Source: Promerops cafer
Lineage: Eukaryota; Chordata; Aves; Passeriformes; Nectariniidae
Assembly: GCA_013398275.1 (NCBI GenBank)
Contig: VZSE01010767.1
Location: 124,001 to 188,000 of the forward strand
Direction of reading: 5' to 3'
Length of the DNA stretch: 64,000 nucleotides
The translations under genes were made by a program, and so were the position numbers. The notes beneath the pieces are model-generated. The model was not told where the DNA came from. It did not search any database and was given only the letters and a program-made list of their open reading frames with translations. Shown here one piece after another: positions 26,101 to 41,100 of this stretch; positions within the stretch are counted from its first letter, which is position 1; each line of letters opens with the position of its first letter.

Positions 26101-29100
26101 GTCCTACTTGGCCAAGGATGTGTGGGGACAGAACCTGGAGCCATGTGGGCATGGCCAAGATATTGTGCTACCTGATACCAGGCCAAGAGGTGGGGGAAAG
26201 GGACTCTCTCTCGTTTCCTGAAGGGAGAGCGTTCCTTTTTCTGGGGAAGCAGTGGGGTCCTGACCAGAGGATTTGTCCACCAGGAGAACACTTTGGGGTG
26301 CTGATGGTCTCTAGGCCATCTTGTTCTTCATCTTCAGGGCCACCCAGTGCTGGGTTGAGTGGTGAGCATTTTTTTTGTACCTAAATCACCTTTTCTTTCT
26401 ATACTTTTGTTATTAATATTGCTGCTATTACTCTTAATCTCATTGTTTCCAGTACACTGTTCTTGTTTCAGCTTGAGATCTCTGTCTTTTGTCTTTCTCA
26501 CCTGAGGAGGAGGGGAAAGAGAAGTGGCTACATGGGGGTCAATTTCCAGCTGGGCTTAAACCAAAACTTTCTTATTCTGTGGCAAGGGTAGGACTTGGTA
26601 CTATGTTAAACAAGCATGAGTGCAAGTCAAAGAGAAAAGAGAAGGAGCATGGTCACAGACTGTGATTTGTTACAGACAGACTGCAGTCTCTAGTCCCAAA
26701 CAAACCTTTGAAATTCTTTTACCTGAAAGCTCTCTTCTAGATTCAAACACTTTTTAAATCTAAGGTTTAATTTAAGTAGGATAACTTAAATTGCTACAGA
26801 ATAGTAACCTGTGGAAGCATCAGATGAACCTGCTTCAGCAAAAAGGTGAGAGTCACACAGCTGCACACATAGCATTAAAAAGAAAAAGAGAGCATTAACT
26901 TTCAATGGAGTCTTAATCTCTGACAGCTCAACCAAGAAGGGTCTTCACATCTGATACAGAGAATTTTTCTTGTATTTCTACTTCCTTCATTCATGACATA
27001 CTTACCGATTTCTAGGCAGAGTGCGTGTCTTGTTGTCTATTCCTCCAGTTCCCACATATTTATTTTGTCCACCTTGAAACCCATAATTCTTGCTCTCACC
27101 TATGAAGAGTGACTCTGATACCTCCTGGCTGGCACCTTCATCATTTGGGAAGCTCCCATCACTATCAAAGCACATCAGAGATAAGTCTTTAGCCAAGACT
27201 CTCCAGCAGATGACTATACCAAGGTAAAGCACTACTTTTACTTCTGTAACAGCCCTCCTCAAGCAGTACAGACTGTGTATTTTGTACAATACACAAAACA
27301 ATAGATTTAATCATTAACATTAATAGAGGCTAACACTGAAATGTTTAGCAGAGCCAAACATTAAAATTTCTAACTCCCTTTGTAGTGCAGCGCCATTTTA
27401 TTTACAGCCTACTTTTCCAATCCAAGAACTAGTTTGTCATAATCTAAATAGCAGTAATTTCAGCTCACTACCTAAGTTACTTGATATTTTTCATTAGAAA
27501 GAGACTCTACCCCTGCTAAATGCTCACCCCCTTTCTTTTCCATTACTCACTTTCAGCTGCTCAGCAGGAAAATGAAACACTGCCTAAGGAGTCATACACT
27601 ACCAAGAATACCTGGATAAATATAAACATTCTGGTAAAGAGGCAGCAAACTGTGGTGTAAACCAAGCACAGACTGAACTAAAATGGAAACTTTGGCAGCT
27701 GTGCCAGTTTACAGCCTCTATAACATCATCTGCATGACTGGAAATACAACCAGGCCCCAAACCAAAACTTCAGCCTTATGAAAGCATACTTATTAATTTT
27801 AATAGTTGCATGTAGATTTTCTAAGCTTCTATGCAAGGAAACACAGAAATTATTAACAAAGTACTCACCTAGCAAATGTCAAACCTATTCCATTGTCTGC
27901 AAACCTACAAGAAAGCCAAAAACATCAGTTGCTTTTTCTGAATTATCCTAAAACTGGCTAATGTAAGAGCACACCCTGCTATGCAATGAAAAAAGCTTGA
28001 ATTTTTCTATTAATGGAACATAGAACCACTACACAGTTAACTTTTGTAAAAGTGTTGTTGTTAAAAAGTACTAAAATAATTTTCTACACATTTTAAACAG
28101 GACTTGAGAGCTTCAGGGAGACAGCAGAAATCTCACTCTGAATTTACTGTCTCCACCAACTCTTAGGCTTCTTTTTACTACAGTTGTTTTTTTTGCTGTT
28201 TAAGGCAGGTTCTCATCTACTCACATACAAACTTGCATATTTGAAGTCATGGGATGTCATGAAAGCTGGTCATAGTGAGAAGTTCCTAAAGTTAACCATC
28301 AATCCTCTCCTATAACCCTGTTATAATGCACTTTCATAAACAAAGCTGCAGAGAAAACTTAGCAGCATGCAGCTGTTTGCTTCCAAATACCTACCCAGAG
28401 TTCTGAATGAGGATATCCCCTCCCCTGACCCAGGCTCCATGATCATTGTTTTTGAAAGAGATTAATCTGTCAATCAGGGCAGCAACTCGGGGCTTTTCAG
28501 GGTCTGCATCTTGATGAGGTCGAAACCTGGGAGAGATAAACACTCAGTACAATAAAACTTTTTACTTTACATATGCCATATATATTGTGCTGAGTAATTC
28601 TGAAAGATAAACACTCATCTGATGGGCAAATTCCACGCTGCCTAATGTTTGGAATGAAAGAAACAAAAGGCAGGTACATCTCTGGCTTGCTTGTACTAGA
28701 AAAGTGTCTGCGGGGTATAATGAAGCAGGAAGGTGAAATGTGTCTTTTCCAGTAACTGTCACAGGCCCTTGCTCAGTCTCTCTAAACTTCTTTAGCTGCC
28801 TTTAGCCTTCCTTTATCCCCTTTTTATTTCTGCCCTCCCCACTTGTATTGAAGCAATAATGTCAAAGTTTGATGAAGGGAATTGTAAGCTCCTTGGAAGG
28901 ACACACAGGGCTGACATTAATTATGCAAGAACAGTCTGGACATTTGTCTAACTAGTCCTTCAAATGTTTCAAGCTTTTCTGACATACAGCAGTGCTGCTT
29001 CTGTGGGCATGCCTGAGAATTTTATATCGCACTGCTACCAAGATGTTCTTGTACAGTAAATTATGACTGGAATCTAGTTTAAATATTAGGAAGAAACAGT

Positions 29101-32100
29101 CTGATTAAGAACTGGTGACATAAATTTTCACTTGGCATTTTCCCCCAGGACCCCAGACAAAAAGAAATACATTTAAAAAAACTGCAAACAGGCATTTTGA
29201 GCAGGTAAAGATACCTATGTCTGTTATCCCAATCACCTAATACTCTTTTGTTCAGATTTGGATCTGCCCCTCCCCATCCAAGGGAGAAAGGGGAAGATAG
29301 GTAAATGTTAGGTTTGGATAGTCTCAGTCTTCTCAATTAACATTTAAATCCCTCCAGTCTGGTTCCATGTACAATGATTAGGGACCTCACAGAGTTATGC
29401 AGTGCCTCATTCCTTATCTTTCTGCTGTGAAACACGACCCCATTTCATGCACTGGGTTTCTTGCACCCTCAACACACTACAGGCTCTCAGAGGGTACCTT
29501 GACACTCTCAAGTTCCTCTTGATTACCTATTATGACTGAGGTAAACCACAAGGGTTGTATGGGCTTTCTGTCAAAACATGGAACTAGCAGGTTCATTTCC
29601 AAATTATGAAGTATTGAGTATCATCAAAATTTGGATCTTTCCTCTTTGCATCTCCAGCAGTCACTTAACTGTCCTTGTCTTAAACACAGGTCAGTTGACA
29701 ATAAAGATAATCTGTGAACCATATTTTCAGTGCTAATACTTAGTTGACACAATAAAATGTGGACAGATACAGTTATCCAGTATTCATTTAACCAGTATCC
29801 CAAGCTATTTTATTTGAAGTTCAGGACAAGACTAACCAGGCACAGTATAACCTGGAACTTTCCTAGACTCTCTGTTACCTTCTCTCACTTTGTAAACTGC
29901 AGAAAATATGGTTGATTGTACCACCTCTGCAAAGAGCCTTCAGTAGGACTGTACTACCGAGCTACGACTTCCAAGTCTAGAAGGAACAGCAGAAACATTC
30001 AGCAGTAGGAAAGGTGAGTGGATGCACTACTGAAGCCTTTTTCTAACAATTAGTTAAAACTCAGTTATAAATCAGAAGATTAGATTTTAAAGGAATATGC
30101 TCCTATTAGCAGCAATTCCAGAAAACATTTAAAGCATGACAGTAGAGCATGTTTAAAACAACGTCCTCTAAGAGGACAGAAACTATCCTGAGCAAAAGCT
30201 GAGAAGAAACCCAAATCCTTTAAGAGACACCATCTCTGTTGTTCTCAAAACAGATGAATAAATGAGGGAAAAGAACACATATGAACTTACTGTTTGGTTA
30301 TAATTTATAAATTATTTTATAATTTTAAAAGGGTTTTTGCCCATATGAGTGGAAGAACAGTCTCAAAACTTTGCCATTTTTCACTCACTTGAAAGAAAAT
30401 ATCCCTTACCTTGCATTGTTGTCCAAACAAAGATATTCTCTGGGATCATCAGCACTAGCATTAGTTGTTTTAACACCCTTATCAATGAACAAACCAGCCT
30501 GAAATAAGCAAAGAAAGAAAATTCATACTATCCAAAATAAAAGACAGAGTAAAAATGAAATTTTAAAAATCTAAGCATTGCATTCCATACACATATTAGA
30601 AAGTCTTAGATCTTTCAGTTTGGTTTCAATTGGCATATTGTCTAAGGGAAAACAAACTAATTCATATAATAAACCAGCCTGTGCTAAAACGAAAGGAATT
30701 ATTTGTCATTAAAAAAAAAAAAAAGTAATGGAAAATGATCAAAGCTCACTTCAGATTTCTTTCACAACATCTATTTGAGGTTTTCCATTTATTACCAGAT
30801 GATGCTCAGGAAAATCTGGAAGTCAATCTTGTGGCAAGTTCAAATTATTCTCATAAATGGAAAAGAAAAGAAAAGAAAACCCAAAACCTATGGTGAAAAA
30901 TCCTTTGTATTTCACTTTAAAATAAAACCTTTACCACTAAAGATTCTTTTGGTCCATGCAGTAATAAGCTTGAAACTCAATAATCTGGTATGAAATAAAT
31001 TACTTGGGAAAATAAAAGCATGAGGAAGCATTTGTGCTCATTTACCTGAATTACATTCAAATACCTGTAACTACTTTCACCTCTGATCCAAATTATGATT
31101 ACAAATGAGTCTTATACAGAAGCAGATTCTCAGACCTGCTAGTGGAGTTCTCTTTCAACATGGAATTTTAGATGATAATAGCTATACAGGTGAAACTCTT
31201 TTCTTCACAATGCACTTTTGTATTCAGTATGTTCTAATTCCAATCTGAACAAAATGCCCTACAGTCCCAAACACACTGTTAACACAACTTCCATCAACAT
31301 TGCATCATTTCTTGGTATCCCAGACAACCAACTGCCATGCAAAATCAGTCTCACTTGGCAAAAAAGAATCCAATAATGATTCTATGAGGTTTCAATGGTT
31401 AAACTATGAGAATCTCCTGCAGCAACCAAACACAATTAAGTATTTAGAGTTAGGTGGCTTTGTAAATGTCATTATATTTATACATACACACAGCAACTGG
31501 AAGTCAATCTATTTCATTCCAAATGAAATACTATAAGGACTTCAGCTGAAGTAAAACTTTAGCTGAGATGTGGAAAAGGTTTGAAAGTCATACTGACAAA
31601 ACACTCCTCAATGACTGTAGGCCGAGAACTCCCTAAGAAAACTGTTGCAAATAAGTGAGCTCCTGAAGGCAATATTACAGCCTAATCTCTAGCCAGAGAC
31701 TGTGTCACCTTGTGCAAACACCTGAGACTCAGAAAAAGTAGCAAAAATAGCAGCAAGCTATTAAATGAATCACTGCTATAATAAACTTCGATTCTTCAAG
31801 GGTCAGCTTTGTTCGGAGTAGGAAACAACGCTGTAAAAAGTAGCATCTGAAATGCTGCTTCTGAAAAAGTATTTTATTAGAAGTATTAATTGATTTCAGT
31901 TGTTTGTGTCTTAAGAGGATCTCAAACACTGAATACTCAAAATGCAATTAGAAAATACACCCATGCTGATTATACATTGTTCTACAGTACAGTTCAAACA
32001 CAGCACAAAATCTAATCTCCTATCCAGCTTAAAATGTGAACAGACAAGTTCTAATATATAATACTGAGAAATAACTTCACTTTTTTAAAAATAACTACAT

Positions 32101-35100
32101 TACCTTAAAATTAGAATGAACCCTGTTGTTATAGAAGATTCCTAGGGGTGTAAGCTCTGATTTAGTTTCGATGGCTAAACTATGAGAATCTCCTGTAGCA
32201 ACCCGGTGGAACAAATACCATATTCCAGCATCCTGCAAGTAATGAGAAAATAATATTACTAATAAGTGATTCTGATAGTATTTTAAAATATGTATATGTA
32301 TATGTACATATGATATTTTTTTTAAAATAAAGCCTCCAAAAAAAATTTAACCAGTGAAAAAGTGGGATTTTGCAAATAAGGCTATATTCTAGCAGACAAT
32401 ATCAACTAAAAAGTTTTGCTTCTCAGTGAAGCCATTCAACACCACATATTTAAGATGTTCTAATATTTCAAAGTAGAAAAGTGTCCAAATTAATGTAACT
32501 TCTGCATTTCAGTTATGTCATCCAACACACTAGATTCTCCTTTACTAATAGATAATACTATTCACAGTAAGATACTCAAAATCATTCCTCCTATCCTTAC
32601 TGTTCCAGTCTGTTAAGGTTGGTTCATCTCTGCTCCCTTCAAAATTTAAATGGCACAGCCAAAAAAACCCTCAAGAGCTTTCAGAAGACATTAAAAAAAG
32701 CATATAAAGAAATCTGGCCAGTTCGGGGCACTGTGCCAATTACATGCAGTAATAATTTTAGTATCAGTTCATTTTCTATACTTCTTTAATATCTCTGCTC
32801 TTAAAGAAGCTGGATTTATCTGCTAAGAGACCCACAAAATTCCCCTTTCAACTACATCTGTGTTCGCAAGAGGTGGCATCATGACAACATCTGCACTGCA
32901 GACACCTACAGACATCAAAACTTTTGCCTGACCATAGGCTGTGTGCCATAAAAAAAACACCCCAAAAGGCACATCAAAGGATTAAACTGTAGCTAAAGAA
33001 ACACTGAGTGCTCCATCTCATGAAAAATAGTCATCAACCTTTTCAAGAAACATGGATAAAGGCAATTCACTCTGGCTTAAAAGATTTCATGCATTTCACT
33101 CCAAGAATATACTAATTTTCCAATGAGTGCTGGAAATTCTACTTTACAGTAACGTTCCCATCCCAGTGTGTAATGATGACGTACTGACATTTCTGGTGAT
33201 TAACCATTACAAAGCAAATATGGATGTTCCATTAATAAAAATACCAAAATCTTACCTCACATATAATTAAGTACAGCTCTGTGCTTGGCAGACTCAAATA
33301 AATTTTTCCCCAAAACATCCCCTTGATGCTTGAAAAATAAACTTAGATAAACTTAAAAGCTTGTTAAGCATCTGCAAGCATTCAGAAATATGAAAAAGGC
33401 TGGGTTTTTTTTCTCTTCTCTCTCATACACACCAAAACAAAAGAAACATCTACTGCCTATACAGCCTTACAACAGGCTTCACTGCAAAATTAAGGACCTG
33501 GGGGAAGAATGGAATTATTTGGCTGTGAATTGCTCTAGTTCATACCAGCAAAAGCTCCATAGTACAGAGTCTGTATGAACATAGTTGAATTATTCTATTT
33601 CTGGAACAAAAAGCTGTGGTCCCTTTATATTAATGTGTTTACATCCATGGAAGGGACATATACCAGAGTGGCTAAACTTTGTAGCAGACACAAATGCTTG
33701 CTCCAGTCAGGCACATCCTGCTAACAATAGGAAGTAACATCTACTGGGATGAGCTACACAGGCAGAAAAAGATTTTGCAGGACTTAAGCACCACACCAAA
33801 GAAGTAAAGAAGCTGTTTCACTTAGCCTGCAATGCCTAAACTATATTACATAAAGCAAGCAAAATGGAAAGAAATTGTGTTGGGCAGAAAAGAACTGGTT
33901 TAATTTGGGAGGTGAGTCCAGATCCCTCCTAGTGGTAGACAGTCAAACAAACCAACAGAAACAAACCGACTACAATAAAAGCAACAAGAATTAGACCACA
34001 CAAAAAACAGAATGAAATTTTCTGATTTTTTTAATACTCTAGATATTTCAACTCAGCTAAGTGTTTTGAATCCAATTCTATTTATTAATAACAGTTACCT
34101 GTTAAGAAATAAATGACTTACTTATATAAATGTTATCAGTTAGAGATAAATGCTATCTGTGGCTAAAAATACACAGGCTCATACTCTTCCAACACTGGAG
34201 CCTTTGCAACAACAATCAACAACCTTTCCTGTTTTCCATTCCCATTGATCTCTTCAGAAAAATCAAATAAAAAACCTTACATATCTCAGCCTCATCCAAT
34301 ACAGAACAGATGCCAGCACCCTCCTTCACAGTATGTACAGATCTTTATATGACAGGCAGCTATGACAAGATATTTGCACTAATACAAGGTTCAGAACAAG
34401 CAATACCGTATCACCAGTCACTGGCTGGAAACAACTGACTAACCACTGACAGAAAGAAGTATTTTAGCTGTTTCTTACACAATGAACCCCTTTTTGTAGT
34501 CATTTTTCATTCCAATGACTACAGCTCTTGCAGAGCTGGCACTAAACTCATGACAACCTACAGAAAATACAGCAGACTTAGTATGAAATGCACCAATTCT
34601 GTGAAAATAAAAGGATTTCTACACAGACACTACTACATTTCTACATTGACACTACTGTCAATGTAGAACTACTTAAATACAAAGAAGAGATCTCCTCTGT
34701 TGCAGCCACAACAAAGACTTTCGGCATCACTTAAATGCACACCTAGACATACCCTGCATTTTCAATGACAATATGCTGCCAAACATAAAAAGATTCATAT
34801 ATAAAAAAAGAAAAATATATGTATATCTGGCAGTGTAAATGTTACAGGTTTTACAAATGCCAGAGACATAAGCAGTTTGTCCTTAATTACACCCATATGC
34901 CTTACCTGTGAGCCTGCTGCTGCATTATTTATAAGATGGTTGTTAGGATGAGAAATCCAGAATGTTGAAACAGCCCTGAAATATTATTCAGAAACAAGTT
35001 ACTAAAAAAACTCTCTAGCTCCAACAGAAATCTCTTCCCTTTTTAACATGCACATCAGAAAAAGCTGAGCTGATGAAGTAGCTACCTCACATTCAAAATA

Positions 35101-38100
35101 CAAATCACAAAACCTTCCACATCTAGAAGTCAAAAATGCCTTTTTTTCTAGTTCAGGGCACAGTACTGTATTTAATGTTGTGCAGATATGCCATGAAATG
35201 ATAAACTGTTTTAAGAAGCTTTCGCAAGAAACAAGTAGTATTCAGAAAAAATAATGGTGACAGCTTCAGAATATACATACATTTATGCAGTAGTAAAGAT
35301 GTTCAACAGACTTTTAAGGTTCTAAGTATGACAAGAAACAATATTCCTATAAACCATTTTTTTCTTTAATAGAAGACTAAATATTAATTTCTATTGCTAT
35401 TTTTTAAATACCAGTACTATGTGAACTACATTCGTTAAATTATAGATAAAGATGTGTGTATTTTGCCAAGAGATCATCAGCAGTTTAACTGCTACAACTG
35501 GTTGGGTTTTACTTTTTCATCTTGACATACTCACATGCAGTCTGTGGCTGGCACTGGGACATAACTTCCATATACCTTATCCCTAATCCCAATACACATG
35601 CTGCTGTTTCTGTCTGTAGGTAGAAGAGTGCCTGGTTTTGTGACTAGCCCAAGGTTATGGAACAAAGTATTCCTCTGCTCAATGCCATCTTCTATGAAGA
35701 AACAGTGACCTAGTGTGTCATAGCCAATGGTGTCCTTTATCTGTAGAAATACAAGTTCATTATGTCAGTAGTAACAGCATTTACTGAGATTTATTTGACA
35801 AATACCATCCAGTTTAACTGTCTTGGCACAGCTGCAGAGTGAAGTGTCAGTATCAGCAGCTCAGATGATTCAAGCACACAGTTTTATTCCTCCCTTAAAA
35901 ACACATTGCTATGTCTGGAGACCTTAGCTGCCTTACAGCTGTGTTACAGCTAGCTGCTGTAAGAATCTGAAAAACCAGAATGGTGGGAACTGTTAAATTA
36001 CTGTTTGCAGTAATTTAATTATCCACTGAAATAAGAAAACCATTGCTGAGCACTGGATTTGCAGAACGGATGGGATTATTTTGGCATCTAAATGCTCTTT
36101 ATAATATTTATTCCAACATAGTATGTTTTACTCTTCATGCACCTACCAGCAAACCATTAGTTGCATGAACAGTCACACATCTGGAAAAACAGTGATGAAT
36201 GGAAAGACCTTCCAGATAAGTTTTAAAAGTATATCCTCCTTTTTCATCCACATCCCCACAAAGGTGAAAGTGAACAGGGTAACTTCCAATCTGCTGCTGG
36301 CCCATTTGCTTCAATTCCACATAGGAAAGGTGAACAGATGTAAAATTCTTCAAAATCTAAAAAAAATGAAATCCAGAAGGAATAACCAAGTATTTACTTT
36401 TTAATCAATGGAAATTTTAAGTTAATACATCATCTACCCCAGATGTACAGAAGCTAGATGTACACAGGTCAACACAATAAAAGTTAGAACAAGCGTTACT
36501 GTCTTGCTCTACACGACGCCTTACAAAACTGTATCCTTCATGTATGATTTCAAAATTTAAATCTCCATGTAGCTACAACAGAGGAATTTTCACCAGACAT
36601 ATTGCCACGCTTTACTGTTTGGTCTTTACCACATGGCATATTAAATATTCTTACATGTACTGTCCAACCGAACAGAAGTCACCCACATCTGGGTCTGTCT
36701 GTAAAGAAGATGCACCAGCATGGACCACCTGGGACAGGCTTAGCTGAATAAAACCCACAGGATAATGCAGATTCAAAGGAACCTGTAGAGATACCTTGTC
36801 CAGTTGAGAGCTCAGTGCTGGGTCAGCTTCCTAAGACAGCTCCTCAGAACATTGCTCAGAGAATACCTCCAGTCACAGAGACGCTCATGATGTCAATTGG
36901 TTCTACCCTTTCATTTTCCCAGTATGTCAGCATTATTTGCCCTCTTTAAGCCTGGTCCCATTGCCTCTTGTCCTATTGCTGTGCACCTCCAAGAACTGCT
37001 GTGGCCACTCTGAACTGTCACTAGCACCTGGAGACAGCAACAAGATCTCTCCTCTCAGCTCCCCGTCACTCATCATCACACACTGCCTCACCACCTTTCC
37101 AGGACACACCCCAGTGCATCTACGTTTTCATTGCAATGAGAACCCAAAAATGGACACTGCCCTCCGGAGAAATGTCTTTACTAAGGAATATATGAAATTA
37201 TCCTAACAACCATACAGCTTCACAGTAAAGTTACTGTGTATGAAGTAAAATCATAATGGGGTTGTACCAGTAATGCAGGAAAGAAAACTATTTTCTTCCA
37301 CCTAACCTGCTATGAAAGCATAAACCAAGTGCAACAGCTAAACTGCAAGGAGCTAACCTGAGTTAAAAACCAAACAAAGAAACAAGAAACCAAACCAAAA
37401 CAAACTCTACTTCTTTTTCTTTTTGTAACTTCATTTCATTAACTTACCTGTACTGAGTATTTATCAAAAATATCAATTTTCATAGGGAAATCAGTCCTAT
37501 TTTTTTCCTCCTCCTCTAATTAAACTGTTAGGGTTTGCATACCTAACAAATAGAGGGATGATCAAAACCTGATCTTTTAGGCATCCCTAATCTCTAGCTC
37601 TTACTACTGAAAAGCACCAAAACTACAAACCAATGCATCTCTCACTGCCACTAAGCCCCCTTTAGGCTACTAACTAGTGACCGGTAGGACATTCAGGATA
37701 TTCAAAAGCTATTACATTTCTTAACGTCTAGGATACCTCTGCTTGAGCATGTAAGATTAGCATAAGCCAAAAATACTTTCAGTGCTAAAGTCTAGGTTTG
37801 GCAAAGACATTCACTACTCAGTCTCCTGGGAACAATTTAACTTTGATGAGTCAAAATGTTTGTTTTCTCTTTTACCTTCCAGACAACTCAAGGTCTGCTT
37901 ATTTACACTTTTGTGGCAATCAAGGTCACATTTAGCAAGAGTCACAGATTGTCATTACCTTCTTTCATTACATTATCTTGAACCCTTGACATCTTGAGTC
38001 CACCTACCCTCTTCCACAAAACAAAAGCTGCCACATAGCAGGAAAGGGCTTATTTTCTTTCCCACTATTATGGCCACCACTATGAAATTAAAATCTGTAT

Positions 38101-41100
38101 CCAAATACATTAGAAAGATATTTAAACTGTGATGACCACATAATGAGCTCCAATATATTTGCAATTAAAATTTGAGGCCTCAAACTTCTCTAGCATCACT
38201 GAAGCACTGCTGCTCAAATCTTTCATCTAAAAATGTAAGTGAATACAAGTTTAAATACTAGTTTCTAGAACATTCCTTTCTCTCAGCTTTGTTTATGTTC
38301 ATAATACAAAAAAGTTGAAGCAGTTTCCTTTATATAACCTTAGTACTTTCAGATTTTTAAGATACTACATATAAAACCCCATAGTACAAGTCAGTTTCTT
38401 CCTCCTCTATGCCTCTTTAGTGCTCAGGTTCAGATGGGAAGTCTGAATTAGGATTCAATGCTCATTACCTGGGGAGGTACAAAGGCAGTGAAAGGAAGGA
38501 AAAGAAAAACAAGGGAGATCAAGCTTTATTCTCTAATGTTATAGGATGCACATGCATGGATGTTGCTTGTTTAATCCCTGCCATACAATGTTACAGTACC
38601 TGCTGGATGTTTCTTGAACAGTTTGAGCATTATATCCCTTCCTTCAATTCTGCAGACTAAGTCTTGAGGAGTTAAATCTAATCTGGGTAAAGCTGAGAAC
38701 GAAGTCATTTCCACACAAAGCAACTGAATGAACTGATGTTCTTTATGTTTTCAAATCTCCTTAAGTTAAACATTAATCTTTTTGTCCTTAATATGCCTTT
38801 ATATGCCAGAAAGTTAATTTAAAATGTTTCTCAAACCTTGATATGTCCACCAAATGTATCATAACTGAAGAACTGACAGTCCTTCTCAAGATAGCAGGTA
38901 TTTTCTGTCTCCCCCTTTATTAGGATGTTTCTTGTAAGAACTCCAACTTCTGCTCTCATGTCCACTCCATCAATTACTTCTCCTACATGAGGAAACTGAG
39001 GGTTTTCTGTCCAACAAGAAGTTTTGAAGCAGGAGGAAAAAAAAAATGGAAAAAAATCACCACTGATTAAAACCAGAATCAACTTATATAAATAAGCAAG
39101 ATAACTGCAGCAACAAAACCTGTGCATTCCTCTTCCTTTATATGCTGGTCTCTCTTAGCTTTTCTTATGGTAGATGTATTTTGCATTTTAATAAGAAACT
39201 ATAAGAATCCTCAAAAAATATCAACATTTTATTTGCAAGTGTGTCTTACAGTTTTGATCCAATAGTTTGCGATCAGAATGGGAAAAAACCAAAGTATTCA
39301 AATCAATCCAATGTATCAAACTTTTAGTGAAACAGATGCAGACATGCTTTAAAAGAAAAAAGATGCTGGCTGCTTGATCTGTTTCAAAGACAAACTAAGA
39401 ACTGAAAGTGAAGCCAAAATACTATTTGAAAATGCTGTATTGGTCTCCTCCTAAAAGCAAAAAGGACTTGCTTTCCTAACTAAATTTCCTCTTTATGCAT
39501 CTTCAGAATAGCTACCTAAGAAAGAGGAAATTAGGAAAGATAGTCTGGTTTTACATCCTTCTTCAAAAACCCAATCAATTTCTCATTGAAACTGAGAAAA
39601 TTACCTGATTCTGTAAACATTAAAAAAATGCATTTATGCATTTATTTATACCCTGAACACAGATTTTTACTATCCCTCCAAGCCTTAAAAAAAAAGGATA
39701 TAAGCCTAAAGTACCACAACATGAAGCAGAACTAACAGTGATACCAACACCGTATCTGCTTCTGGGGATTTAAGAAGACAAGAGACATCTGTAAATGGGA
39801 CTGCACTCCTCTTCCTAAAGGCTTGCCTATTGTTTTTCCCTATATTTGACTAGAATCAAGTGCAGCAGGAGCAACCAGGGTGCTTACAACACAATACTCT
39901 TTAGTTTTCCTGCTACAGAAAGGTGAAACCTAGCAAAAAACCTAGTAATACAATGCAAGAAATAATTTCAAAAGATGGAATGTTCATCAACATGTCAAGT
40001 TTACCATTAGACAGAAAATTCATTCTTTGTGGAACAAATATGTAGGGTAGTGTGAGGATTTTTTAAAATTGTATACATTACTATGACAAAGAAAACTATA
40101 TTGAGGGTGGCAAAGAACCCCAACTGGGAAAGCTGACTGTAAGTTCAACTCCTTTAATATCTTTTTAATAGTTTATCTAGGATTTACTTAAAAAAAAAAA
40201 AAAAAAAATCCAAACCAAGAGTTTGTATTTTATACCACATTGTAAATCTTGTGAAAACTTTTTTTTTAACCTTTAAAAGCAGCTGCTTTTTCACAGCACA
40301 TGATTTCCAAGATGAAATAGAGTCTAGAAACCGTCTATTCAGTGGTGACAAGAAACTTCTTAAACTTCATACTGCAACTTATCAGTTAAGTTTGCTCTTT
40401 GAAACACTGTGCCCAATAAAAGACCAAAGCCCAGGAAATATCATGTTCAATAGCACGAAGTTAGCTCCGCAGCTTCACTCAAACTGGTTATTTTCTGATA
40501 GTGTAATAAGGTAAATGTGGATATGCTTTCCTCATACTTGAGATTTCTCAATGCAGTAAAACATAAGTGATTCACGCTAACAAATGTGTGAGAAGCAAAT
40601 TTCACTGCCAGAGGGACAGACAGACTGGCAGTCCCTTAAGGCACAGGTGGACAGGGAGATCTGAGGGTGACGACAGAAAACTTCTGAGAATGAAGAAGCA
40701 GAAGAACAGTTTGAATAAGAGGGAGCTGCGCTGTGCAGAAATTAATGGGACAAAAGCAGACTGAGAAGAGCACCCATGAGCTCCTGCGAACTAGCACGGC
40801 AGAGTAACACTTGTTAGTCTGTGCTGTGGACTGATGCTGCAGCCCACCAGGAGGGACAGGGGAAGCTCCAGCCCAGGAGATGGAGGACATCGTGGGGGAG
40901 GGCAGCACCATGGAGCAGGTGTGGAGCAGCAGAAGGAAAACAGAGACGCCAGCATAGCTGGCAAGCCAGTCCCCTGGGAGGCACTTGTGATGTCAAGCAG
41001 AATGACTCAGATAATAAAAAGGAAATGGTCAACAACATGCATGGCCATTTACTGGTGCATCACACCCAAAGGAAAAACAGATTGCACCTACTCAGGGATA

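Larger units (their letters stand above)
28527..34905 (-). other. Introns 10-12 of CEMIP2, mostly unique DNA
   Basis: Three long introns (28527-30409, 30499-32103, 32233-34905) separated by exons 12 and 11. Apart from the exon 11 fragment copy, a 13-bp hairpin and short AT microsatellites (about 32,287-32,313 and 34,798-34,825), nothing is recognised. Confidence 0.6.
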
